From Chryseobacterium sediminis (GTDB lineage: Bacteria > Bacteroidota > Bacteroidia > Flavobacteriales > Weeksellaceae), in the NCBI RefSeq assembly GCF_008386505.1, contig NZ_VUNZ01000001.1, positions 1,357,937-1,421,936 of the forward strand: DNA of 64,000 bases, in the 5' to 3' direction. The notes beneath the pieces were generated by a model, which saw only the letters and a list, made by a program, of their open reading frames with translations, was not told the DNA's origin and did not search any database. This document shows positions 1 to 8,169 of this stretch, in pieces. Each line of letters begins with the position of its first letter. Within the stretch, counting starts at the first letter, position 1. The position numbers and the translations under genes were made by a program.

Positions 1-211
1 TAATTGTCTGATCAGAGTTGTAGTCTGCTGCAGTAACATAGTTAAAGTCGACCGTATTACCAATGGCAGTACTTCCTGCGTCAATAGAGATTACATCGTT
101 CAGGGTAATGTTTACGGTTGTGGTTGCAGTTGTATTTTGAGCTTGAACATTGCTAGTTCCTAATATAATAGCTCCAAAAGTTAAGGCTGTGATTACGATT
201 TGTTTTGTCAT
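1..211 (-). CDS. Secreted protein, paralogue of the 415-957 gene (3' end outside window)
   Basis: The start codon is at 209-211 and the frame stays open to base 1, so about 70 N-terminal residues are visible and the rest lies outside. The product begins with an SPI signal peptide (MTKQIVITALTFGAIILGTS, cleavage probably after VQAQ). The mature part shares with the gene at 415-957 the pattern TTTVNITLNDVISID, then GS, VDFNY and DYNS. The two are therefore tandem paralogues, probably exported beta-rich proteins. I do not recognise a named family and infer no function beyond secretion. Confidence 0.85.
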   Translation of the reverse strand, partial: MTKQIVITALTFGAIILGTSNVQAQNTTATTTVNITLNDVISIDAGSTAIGNTVDFNYVTAADYNSDQTI

Positions 212-263
212 GGCAATAATATTTTATTGTTATTTTTATTTAATTGTTATCTTTTGTATACTG

Positions 264-271
264 CAAATCTA
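264..271 (-). promoter_or_regulatory. Candidate flavobacterial -7 element for the gene ending at base 1
   Basis: On the minus strand this reads TAGATTTG, an exact match to the Bacteroidota TAnnTTTG element, about 50 bases before the start at 211. No clear TTG -33 element was found at the expected spacing, so the call is tentative. Confidence 0.3.
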
Positions 272-353
272 CAGCGGCGATAAAAGTTTCTTTGTAGTGG
301 AAAAAGGAAGTTCATGTAGTAAAATCACTACACGGTTTATTCATATGATCAAT

Positions 354-394
354 AGAAAAGCCCTCAATACTTTTGTAGTATTGAGGGCTTTTCT
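354..394. terminator. Stem-loop terminator after the 415-957 gene
   Basis: Arms 354-370 and 378-394 are perfectly complementary over 17 bp (AGAAAAGCCCTCAATAC and its complement) with a 7-base loop. The hairpin lies just beyond the stop codon of the minus-strand gene at 415. The stem carries A and T runs at its outer ends, so it could work in either direction. Confidence 0.8.
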
Positions 395-414
395 ATTTTA
401 AAATTGATATTTAC

Positions 415-957
415 TTACAGTGCAGTGGCAGTATAAGTTATTTTTTGTGTGTAAGTTCCCTGTGGTTTTCCTAGAAGTACCTTGGATGCATTTTCCGCCG
501 AAATGGAGTAAGCAATATTTAAAGACTGTTTGGTCCCTAAACTTGCATTGCTCACCAGCACCTGATCATTTGTAGATAAAGTGACCTCATTCAGGGTTCC
601 CACCAAGCTTCCGCCCGGTATTGCTTTTACCTGTAATATATCTACAGGAATTACATTTGCACCACTTACAAAGTGTGTACCTTCAGATTTTACTTTTACA
701 TCAAAATTTTTAGAGGAAATAATGACTAAACTGTTGGGAACGGTCACATTTTTTGCTGAATTATAATCTTTTGTGTTCCCATAATTAAAATCTACAGAAC
801 CTTCAGAAGCAACAGAGCCAACATCCATTGCAATAACGTCCGATAAAATAATATTTACTGATGTACTCACCTGCCCTGAATTTTGTGCCATAACCCGGTG
901 GGTTCCTAAGGCAATGGCTACCAGAGACAGCGCAACGATAAAGATTTGCTTTTTCAT
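415..957 (-). CDS. Small secreted protein, function unknown
   Basis: A 180-residue protein with an SPI signal peptide (about residues 1-24, ending VMAQ). The rest is rich in Val, Ser, Thr and Asn with alternating hydrophobic residues, typical of an all-beta exported domain. There is no cysteine, lipobox or transmembrane segment in the mature part, and the C-terminus (TQKITYTATAL) lacks an obvious type IX secretion tail. It is a tandem paralogue of the truncated gene at 1-211, with its own terminator between them. It could be a surface or fimbria-like beta-sandwich protein, but the sequence does not prove that. Confidence 0.85.
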   Translation of the reverse strand: MKKQIFIVALSLVAIALGTHRVMAQNSGQVSTSVNIILSDVIAMDVGSVASEGSVDFNYGNTKDYNSAKNVTVPNSLVIISSKNFDVKVKSEGTHFVSGANVIPVDILQVKAIPGGSLVGTLNEVTLSTNDQVLVSNASLGTKQSLNIAYSISAENASKVLLGKPQGTYTQKITYTATAL

Positions 958-1262
958 GATTAATAAATTTAGTGAGGTGTATAAAATATTGTCGTAGAAC
1001 TAATTATAAATTTAATAACATTATCTGACATTACCAAAGCCTTTTTCATCATTGGCTAGTCCACTATTTTTTATTCCTAAAATTTATCCTGAATTCTTAC
1101 CGCTAAATTGCCAGAAACTTTAACTATAAAAAATACTTCAAAATGAGTTTTAAAAATTCAACAATAATCAATTATCAATTAAACTTATTAATCTTTATCA
1201 CAAAATAATTCATTACATGATGAAAATTTATTATTTTAGTAATAAAACTAAAACCAACGCAA

Positions 1263-1467
1263 ATGTGTAAAATATTTATAGTTGACGATGATATTTTCCT
1301 GGGAGAAATGTTAAAATATCATCTCCAGCTAAATCCTGATTATAAAGTTCCGCTATTCAACAGCCAAAGACTGCCTTTTCAATCTTTACCTTACTACGAA
1401 ATTATTAGATATAGGTAAATCAACCATTTATAATCTAATTAATAACCTTGAAATTGAAAATAAATAA
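1263..1467 (+). pseudogene. Remnant of an NtrC-like response regulator (receiver N-terminus joined to helix-turn-helix C-terminus)
   Basis: From ATG 1263 the first frame reads MCKIFIVDDDIFLGEMLKYH, the start of a receiver domain with the acidic DDD patch. It runs to a stop at 1416-1418 after 51 codons, but beyond about codon 36 the frame is wrong. One frame over, receiver-like sequence resumes (KDCLFNLYL) and is followed at once by LLDIGKSTIYNLINN, the end of a Fis-type helix-turn-helix, stopping at 1465-1467. The gene has thus lost one base and the whole middle: the phospho-acceptor half of the receiver and any effector domain. The next gene starts at 1468, directly after this stop, as expected for the old operon RR-FIST-kinase. 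Confidence 0.8.
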
Positions 1468-2604
1468 ATGAAAGTTGCCAAGTTACTTTTTACAAACGGA
1501 GAATTCAAATCTGAAAGAAATGATGAAAATCTTGACTATAATGAAGCTCAGCTTGTTATAGGATATGGAGCCCGAAATATTATTGAAGAAAATAACTTTT
1601 ATATTCTTTTAAAGGAAAAGTTTCCGCATGCAGAGATAGCACTGTCTTCTTCTTCCGGAGAAATTTTCTGTAATGAAGTCTATGATGATACAGTAGCTTT
1701 AACTATAATCAGCTTTTCAACATCCTATATAAGAACTTCACAAATTGATATTGAAGATTTTTCATACAGCTATGATGCCGGAAAAAAATTAATTGAGAAT
1801 CTTCCTTCAGAAGGACTTAGATGGGTATTTATTTTATCAGACGGCAGTAAGGTCAATGGCAGTCAATTAGTGCGAGGATTAAACGCCAGCCGCCCCAATG
1901 AAGTTTTAATCTCAGGTGGATTAGCAGCAGATGGAGATAAATTTGAGAAAACCGTTGTTGGCCTCAATCAGATCCCTGAACCTAATAAAATCTTAGCCAT
2001 TGGATTTTATGGAGAACACCTTGAACTGTCTCATTCTTCAATTGGAGGCTGGGAAAGTTTTGGACTTGAAAGAGTAGTTACAAAATCCCATAATAATATT
2101 CTTTATGAAATTGATAATAAGAATGCATTAGATCTTTATAAAAAATATTTGGGAAAATATGCTGAAGAACTTCCCGGCTCTGCCCTTCTTTTTCCGTTAT
2201 CCCTTAAGCTGTCTCAAGACTCTTCATCAGTAGTAAGGACCATCTTATCCATTAAAGATAATACGATGATTTTTGCAGGAGATTTACCGGAAGGAAGCAA
2301 AGTGAGATTTATGAAAGCCAATATGGACAGACTTATTGACGCAGCAAATGATGCAGCAAATGAATGTCTTAAAATGACTACACACGATACAAAACTGGGA
2401 ATCATAATAAGCTGTGTAGGAAGAAAAATGGTACTTGGAGACAGAGTTTATGAAGAAGTAGATATTGTAAGGGATGTTTTTAAATCCAATACAGTATTAA
2501 CCGGATTTTACTCATATGGAGAGCTATCCCCTTTGAGCCCATTTGGCGATTGTGCCCTGCATAATCAGACTATTACCATCACCACAGTTAATGAAATTGA
2601 ATAA
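1468..2604 (+). CDS. FIST-domain sensor protein
   Basis: The 378-residue product has the FIST N and FIST C layout: an N-terminal half with LVIGYGARNI, SSSSGEIF and LISGGLAADG, and a C-terminal half with AILF-type strands ending LTGFYSYGELSPLSPFGDC. FIST domains are thought to bind small ligands, perhaps amino acids, and commonly sit beside histidine kinases. There is no signal peptide or membrane segment, so it is cytoplasmic. The start ATG abuts the stop of the response-regulator remnant, and the kinase ATG follows its stop by one base. The three therefore formed one operon. The ligand cannot be told from sequence. Confidence 0.88.
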   Translation: MKVAKLLFTNGEFKSERNDENLDYNEAQLVIGYGARNIIEENNFYILLKEKFPHAEIALSSSSGEIFCNEVYDDTVALTIISFSTSYIRTSQIDIEDFSYSYDAGKKLIENLPSEGLRWVFILSDGSKVNGSQLVRGLNASRPNEVLISGGLAADGDKFEKTVVGLNQIPEPNKILAIGFYGEHLELSHSSIGGWESFGLERVVTKSHNNILYEIDNKNALDLYKKYLGKYAEELPGSALLFPLSLKLSQDSSSVVRTILSIKDNTMIFAGDLPEGSKVRFMKANMDRLIDAANDAANECLKMTTHDTKLGIIISCVGRKMVLGDRVYEEVDIVRDVFKSNTVLTGFYSYGELSPLSPFGDCALHNQTITITTVNEIE

Positions 2605-2605
2605 C

Positions 2606-4873
2606 ATGGAAATCAAATTTCACAACTTACTCGAAAGACAGATTAATAAATATCTTACAGAAGATTGTAAAAACAATCCACAGTTTGCAAATTTCATTCA
2701 TGCAGTTAATGAATCTTACAAATCATTTGAAAGAGATAAAGAGCTGATGGATTATGCATTCAAACAGAGCGAAGAAGAATATCAGGAAGTTTATCAGAGT
2801 CTCAAAAATGAAAATACGCTGAAGCAGGAATCTATCAGTAACCTTTATGAATCATTAAAAATTATTGATTCCGATATTGAAATAAAAAAATCTGAAGATC
2901 TTAAAGAATTATTGTTATATCTATCCGAACAGTTAAGGAAAAGAAAAAGAGCAGAAGATTACATAAAACAACAGGAGGAAAAATATAGGAATATTATTGC
3001 CAATATGAATTTGGGACTCATTGAAGTTGATAATGATGAAATCATTCAGTATGCCAACCAAAGCTTTTGCAATGTATCAGGGTTTGAGCTGGATGAAGTA
3101 ATTGGTAAAAATCCCAACACGCTTTTCCTATATGGAGAAAACAATCTCAGATTCTTACAGGACCAGATAGAATTGAGAAAAAAAGGAATTTCCAGTGTAT
3201 ACCAGCTTCCTGTAAAAAATAAAAGAGGGGAAATAAGATGGTGGGCCATAAGCGGGGCTCCTAATTATGATGACCATGGAAATTTGTTGGGATCTATAGG
3301 TATCCATCTTGATATTACAGACCAAAAAAAACTAGAAGAAGAATTAAAACTCGAAAAAGCAAAAGCATTAGAAGCATCTAAGGCAAAAGAGGTTTTTCTT
3401 GCCAATATGAGCCATGAAATAAGAACACCTCTTAATGGTATCATTGGTTTTTTAAGAGAATTAAAGAGAAGCTACCTTTCTGATAATCAAAAAGAATTTG
3501 TGGAAAATAGCTATAATGCTTCTCAACATTTATTATCAATTATTAATAACATCCTGGATATTTCTAAAATTGAATCAGGAGAAATGTCTCTGGAAAACAA
3601 AAGTTTCTCCATAACAGATAGCATTCAAAAAGTTATTTCTGTCCTTAAACCCAAAGCAGAGGAAAAAAAACTCAACCTCATTACATATTTTTCTCCTGAT
3701 ATTCTTCCTGCTTTAAAAGGAGATTCTTTAAGACTTGAACAGGTTTTGTATAACATCATTGGGAATTCTTTAAAATTCACCACTGAGGGCCACATTAAAG
3801 TTGAAGCTAATGTATTGAAAAGCTTGCCAAATCAACAGACCATTTCGATCAGCATTACAGACACGGGTATTGGAATGAGCGAAGAATATGTACGCAATAT
3901 ATTTAAAAAATTCAATCAGGAAGACAGTTCAATTTCAAGAAAATATGGAGGCACAGGCCTAGGAATGTCTATTACCCGGGAACTTGTTCACCTTATGAAA
4001 GGAGAAATTAATGTAAAAAGTGAAAAAAACTCAGGTACCTGTATCACAATAATTCTGATTTTAGATAAAGGTAGTGAAGAAAACCTAAAAGAGAGTGACT
4101 GGAAAAACCAAAATATTTCTATTGTGGGGACAAAAGTTTTACTGGTAGAAGACAATGCTCTTAATCAACTGGTTGCAGAAAAATCTCTGAAACATTTTAA
4201 ATGCAGCATTGTTAAAGCTGAAAATGGTAAAATAGCTATAGAGATATTAAAAAAAGAACAATTTGACATTATTCTGATGGATGTGCAAATGCCTGAAATG
4301 GATGGTATCGAAGCGACGAAAATACTACGGAATGAATTGGGTATCAGCACCCCCATAATAGCACTCACCGCAAATGCCTTTAAAACAGAAATAGATAATT
4401 GCATTAATGCGGGAATGAATGACTATATCACCAAACCATTTAGTGAAGAAAACTTACTTAGTACCATTTATAAATATGTAAAAATTACGGAAAAAATAAA
4501 AGATATACCATCAGATACAAACGAAGCTCTCTATGACCTCAAAAATATAGAGTTTCTCAGCAGAGGTGATGAAAATTTTATTCAGAAAATGTTATCAATT
4601 TTCATTTTACAGACCGAAACAACGATTCCTTTGGTAGAAAAAGCATTTGAGAAGAAAAACTACCCTGAAATCGCAAAGCTGATGCATAAAATCAAACCAG
4701 GTATTCAAGCTGTAGGAATAAATTCTATTGAAAATGGAATAAAACAGCTTGAATTACTTGCTATAGAGCAAAATAAAGAACTCCCAGAATTATATTCTCT
4801 GTTTGAAAAAATAAAACAGACTCTTGAAATAGTAGTCAAGCAATTGAAAGATAAAATCACCCCCTCAATCTGA
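2606..4873 (+). CDS. Cytoplasmic hybrid histidine kinase (PAS-HisKA-HATPase-REC-HPt)
   Basis: I chose ATG 2606 (MEIKFHNLLERQ), one base after the FIST stop; upstream in-frame codons lie inside the FIST gene. The 755-residue protein has an N-terminal helical or coiled-coil stretch (about 20-125) and a PAS domain (about 130-250). The dimerisation domain carries phospho-accepting His270 in ANMSHEIRTPLNG. The ATPase domain shows N, G1 and G2 boxes (NIIGNSLKFT, DTGIGM, GGTGLGMS). A receiver follows with Asp559 (ILMDVQMPEMDG), then an HPt-like tail with His694 (LMHKIKPG). There is no transmembrane segment, so input probably comes from the FIST protein or a PAS ligand. The adjacent response regulator is broken, so any phosphotransfer output must be encoded elsewhere. 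Confidence 0.92.
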   Translation: MEIKFHNLLERQINKYLTEDCKNNPQFANFIHAVNESYKSFERDKELMDYAFKQSEEEYQEVYQSLKNENTLKQESISNLYESLKIIDSDIEIKKSEDLKELLLYLSEQLRKRKRAEDYIKQQEEKYRNIIANMNLGLIEVDNDEIIQYANQSFCNVSGFELDEVIGKNPNTLFLYGENNLRFLQDQIELRKKGISSVYQLPVKNKRGEIRWWAISGAPNYDDHGNLLGSIGIHLDITDQKKLEEELKLEKAKALEASKAKEVFLANMSHEIRTPLNGIIGFLRELKRSYLSDNQKEFVENSYNASQHLLSIINNILDISKIESGEMSLENKSFSITDSIQKVISVLKPKAEEKKLNLITYFSPDILPALKGDSLRLEQVLYNIIGNSLKFTTEGHIKVEANVLKSLPNQQTISISITDTGIGMSEEYVRNIFKKFNQEDSSISRKYGGTGLGMSITRELVHLMKGEINVKSEKNSGTCITIILILDKGSEENLKESDWKNQNISIVGTKVLLVEDNALNQLVAEKSLKHFKCSIVKAENGKIAIEILKKEQFDIILMDVQMPEMDGIEATKILRNELGISTPIIALTANAFKTEIDNCINAGMNDYITKPFSEENLLSTIYKYVKITEKIKDIPSDTNEALYDLKNIEFLSRGDENFIQKMLSIFILQTETTIPLVEKAFEKKNYPEIAKLMHKIKPGIQAVGINSIENGIKQLELLAIEQNKELPELYSLFEKIKQTLEIVVKQLKDKITPSI

Positions 4874-4972
4874 TCCAAAATCAAGAAATAATTCCCTATT
4901 TTGGAAAAATACCAAAACACAAATACCTACAAAAGTGTTCGAAGATACGCTCAACCGGGTCACAAATAGTCA

Positions 4973-5006
4973 AAAGGCACCACTTTAAAACAAGTAGTGC
5001 CTTTTT
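4973..5006. terminator. Bidirectional terminator between kinase and RiPP operon
   Basis: Arms AAAGGCACCACTT (4973-4985) and AAGTAGTGCCTTT pair with one G-T wobble, followed by a T run on the plus strand. The hairpin lies between convergent genes. Its centre, CCACTTTAAAACAAGT, is nearly the same as in the terminator at 54618-54651. Confidence 0.7.
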
Positions 5007-5107
5007 ATGTATTAGGATTTAGTATAATTATTTTTAAATCAATGCTTTTGTCTTTAATCCGGTTTTTCAAAAATTAGCTTATCAACTGATGATATTATTC
5101 AAATTTC

Positions 5108-5968
5108 TTAAAAACCCATTGTATTATTAACCTGATAGTGTAATGTTTTATAATAACGATGTAAGTAATCATATATCACCATCTCAAATACCCTTTGATT
5201 GGAAACAAATAATCTATTAATATTCATATGAAAGAAACTTTTAAAGAAACTTTCCATAGAAACTTCTAAAGTTTGATTTTCACTGTGGTAAATGATATTT
5301 TGTAATATTAAAGCCATTTCGTCAAGATTGGAGATAATAAGTTCTCTTTCTTCTGCAAACTCTTCAGACTGTATAAAATCCCTAAATTTGGGTTTAAAAG
5401 CTCTATATTTTTTATCTAATTGGCTGTTCAGTCTTTTATCTGTATTAAATTCCTTTTTAAAAGCTATATTATAATTGTTTACCCATTTCATTCTTTCATC
5501 AATGGAAAGATTAAGCCTATCCAACAGCTTATCAATATAAAACAGAGAAGCAATAATTTTTTCTTCGTCATCATAATCCAAACACTGTATGGCCAGTTCA
5601 CTATTTCTGTAAAACAATGTTTCTGCATCTTCAATAGTAGCTTTACCGTACCTTTCAATCTCTCTGTTGTATATGTCTGTCTGAATAGATGAAATCTCAC
5701 CACTGGCTACATATTCCTGCAAAATCATGTTGATTCTTTCAAGAACTCTGCTATATTCTGCGGTATTCTGTAAATTAAACCTTACTCGAAGATGGGGTTT
5801 AGGATCATTATAACGAATAAAAAACCATTTTGAAATATATCTTTCCTCATCAAGATAAGCAACTAAGGGCATAATTGCCTCTTCCAGAATCAGATCTGAA
5901 GTTTTTACACCTGCATAAATTTTCAGGTAAAGCCATTCGCTGCCAATAATAAATTTTCTCATTTCCAT
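5108..5968 (-). CDS. Thiopeptide-type / SpaB C-terminal-like protein (elimination half of a split LanB)
   Basis: The 286-residue protein starts MEMRKFIIGSEWLYLKIYAG and contains WFFIRYNDPKPHLRVRF, the hallmark of the SpaB_C / thiopeptide-type biosynthesis family. In full-length LanB enzymes this C-terminal domain removes glutamate from glutamylated Ser/Thr to give dehydroalanine or dehydrobutyrine. Here it is a separate gene six bases after the glutamylation half, as in other Bacteroidota split LanB systems. It is the last gene of the minus-strand RiPP operon. Substrate choice is inferred from context only. Confidence 0.88.
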   Translation of the reverse strand: MEMRKFIIGSEWLYLKIYAGVKTSDLILEEAIMPLVAYLDEERYISKWFFIRYNDPKPHLRVRFNLQNTAEYSRVLERINMILQEYVASGEISSIQTDIYNREIERYGKATIEDAETLFYRNSELAIQCLDYDDEEKIIASLFYIDKLLDRLNLSIDERMKWVNNYNIAFKKEFNTDKRLNSQLDKKYRAFKPKFRDFIQSEEFAEERELIISNLDEMALILQNIIYHSENQTLEVSMESFFKSFFHMNINRLFVSNQRVFEMVIYDYLHRYYKTLHYQVNNTMGF

Positions 5969-5974
5969 TATTAA

Positions 5975-8167
5975 TTATTTCCCCTTTTCATCTTTATACA
6001 TCGGGAAAATAAATTCACGCTTAAAATTATCCTGAGCGTTATATAAAAATTCTTCAATGATACTATATTCTTCATTTTTTATAGTATCAATAAAAACTTT
6101 CAACAAATCATAATTTTCCAAATTAAGAGTCAATTTATGATCCGATTTTACCAATTGTACCCATTGTGGAATCTGCCTAATTTTTCTCCATTCTTGAATT
6201 TTTGAAAACAGTAAGTCTTTTTGATTTACAGATAAAGAAAATTGCTTAATTTCTTTTTTGGTGATTTTCCACGAGGCCTTAGACAGAACAATATTATTGT
6301 ATTCTACTCTAGGAAAAAAATGATAAATATTTTTCAAATCTCCCCAATTAAAATATAATCCTGATCTAAGATTTTGAGATTTCAGATCACATAAAAAATG
6401 ATAAATCGGTAAACTATTTGCTGAATAATTATGAGCGTTGGTTAGATAGGGTTTAATCTCTTTATTGAGTTTCTTTGACCGTAAAATGATTCTGTTATTC
6501 TTTAAAGAAATATATAAATCATCCACGCATATTTGATTTTTTTCGGGCAAAACAGATTGTGCTAAATACGGAATTTCGTATTGCCGCAGTGCAGGCCGTC
6601 TTATTACATTGCCTATTCTGGCTTCCGGAAGATGAATAATTTCTGCTGTGATATAATCCGAATTCAGATATTCTTCTTTCTTTGCAATTGCTCTTGTTAC
6701 ATTTTTTACATTTGATTTTTCTGAACAAAATCTCCCTAAAAGATTAGCTGCACTCCCTCCTCCACTTCTGTTTAGATAGAGTTTCTCTACATTATTTTCA
6801 GTATTTATTTCAGCTAAAAATGATAAAGTATCAGGTAAATTATCCCAATTTTCTTCAAAATCTTTAAAATCATCATCTGTAAGCTGTATTATTTGTCTAT
6901 TTTCGACTAAAGCTTCCTGCAATTTTTCATTTAAAATTTGCTGAATTGGATTAAGTTCAATTTTTATATTTTGTTTTTTTTGAGAGGATGGTAATTCTAA
7001 ATCATCAAGATAAGCGTGCAATCCCTTGGCAGCAATATCTTGTCTATAACCAATCCCAACTTCAGTATCTAAAGCGTAAGCTAAAGAAATTTCCTGCGTT
7101 TCAAATCTTTCATAAAAGGCATTTTTAAACTTCTCAAAATGACTATCCTTATTATGTGATGTAATTTTATTTAAAAAGCTTATACCCTTTTTCAGTTCCT
7201 TTTTTAACTGAGGATTAATAGTAAATTCTCTCTCAAAATAAAGATCCGTCTGAAACAGGTATTTTTTTTCGTATTCTGTTGTAAATGTTTTTATTAAGTT
7301 TTCAATTTCAGAATAGAGAGTAACTGAATTTCCGATGTTACAATCTAATGCATTCAGTCTTTCTTTTATCAAATGTAAAGCTTCAACCTCTTTTACAGAT
7401 CCTATTTTATGTAATACAAAAATTAATGTATCTAAAAAATCTCTTCCTGAAACATTTGCCTCAATTTCACTTACTAAAATTTGATTATCTATCAGTTCTG
7501 TTACAAATTCCCGAGCTTCAGAATAGGATACTTCTTCATTAGTAATGACTTCAGCAATCTGTTCCATAGTTTTACCTTGCTGCGAAAAGGTCAGTATCTG
7601 CTGTAACTCATGTGATTGAGCCACTGATGAAATTATATATTCTCTTTTACCCCCAACACTTGTATATTCTACATACCGAATTTTATTCCCTACTTTATAA
7701 ATACTGTTATTGGGAAAAAATAACAATTGCTCTCTAATTTCCGTAATTGCTAAAAAATGCTGAGCCAGATTGACTAAGAAACACATATCCAGTTTTGTAT
7801 CTCTTATAAGATCAATATGGGTTTCTTTGTTTATTTCACTATTGAAAGTACCTGTTCCAACACCGGAAAATAAGCCAAAAGGAGTACAGCGGGTGCTCAT
7901 TCGGCTATAATATTTCAATAAGGTATTTCTTAATTTTTGATCTTGCTTTAAAGACAGCTCTTTATTTGAAAGCCATTGAATAATTTCTTCATATAAATAA
8001 GGTGATGCCAGGTAAATAGCTTCCTGAAATATCTCATTATCAGCTATTCTTTTTAATTCTTCATCTGAAATATCTTCTTTATCAAACGTTTTAATGAAAT
8101 CTTCATAGGTAAATAAAGGAGAACGAACAATGAATTTTTCAAAAAACTGATAGGGAAATCTTGACAT
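5975..8167 (-). CDS. Lanthipeptide dehydratase, N-terminal (glutamylation) half of a split LanB
   Basis: The 730-residue protein belongs to the Lant_dehydr_N family. The signature YYSRMSTRCTPFGLFSG lies near residues 90-107, and the C-terminal half has LYLNRSGGGSAANLLGRFC and ARIGNVIRRPALRQYEIPYL. The family uses glutamyl-tRNA to glutamylate Ser/Thr of a precursor peptide. The length, near 730 rather than about 1000, fits the split form with the elimination domain in the next gene. Its ATG lies two bases after the stop of the S9 peptidase gene, so the genes are co-translated. No LanC cyclase gene is found nearby, and the only precursor in this operon has no Cys. The product may therefore be dehydrated but not ring-closed. 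Confidence 0.9.
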   Translation of the reverse strand: MSRFPYQFFEKFIVRSPLFTYEDFIKTFDKEDISDEELKRIADNEIFQEAIYLASPYLYEEIIQWLSNKELSLKQDQKLRNTLLKYYSRMSTRCTPFGLFSGVGTGTFNSEINKETHIDLIRDTKLDMCFLVNLAQHFLAITEIREQLLFFPNNSIYKVGNKIRYVEYTSVGGKREYIISSVAQSHELQQILTFSQQGKTMEQIAEVITNEEVSYSEAREFVTELIDNQILVSEIEANVSGRDFLDTLIFVLHKIGSVKEVEALHLIKERLNALDCNIGNSVTLYSEIENLIKTFTTEYEKKYLFQTDLYFEREFTINPQLKKELKKGISFLNKITSHNKDSHFEKFKNAFYERFETQEISLAYALDTEVGIGYRQDIAAKGLHAYLDDLELPSSQKKQNIKIELNPIQQILNEKLQEALVENRQIIQLTDDDFKDFEENWDNLPDTLSFLAEINTENNVEKLYLNRSGGGSAANLLGRFCSEKSNVKNVTRAIAKKEEYLNSDYITAEIIHLPEARIGNVIRRPALRQYEIPYLAQSVLPEKNQICVDDLYISLKNNRIILRSKKLNKEIKPYLTNAHNYSANSLPIYHFLCDLKSQNLRSGLYFNWGDLKNIYHFFPRVEYNNIVLSKASWKITKKEIKQFSLSVNQKDLLFSKIQEWRKIRQIPQWVQLVKSDHKLTLNLENYDLLKVFIDTIKNEEYSIIEEFLYNAQDNFKREFIFPMYKDEKGK

Positions 8168-8169
8168 TT

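Noticed and set aside
2543..2605. Longer start for the hybrid kinase inside the FIST gene
   Set aside because: The extra 21 residues are FIST coding sequence in another frame; ATG 2606 follows the FIST stop by one base and begins a typical cytoplasmic N-terminus.
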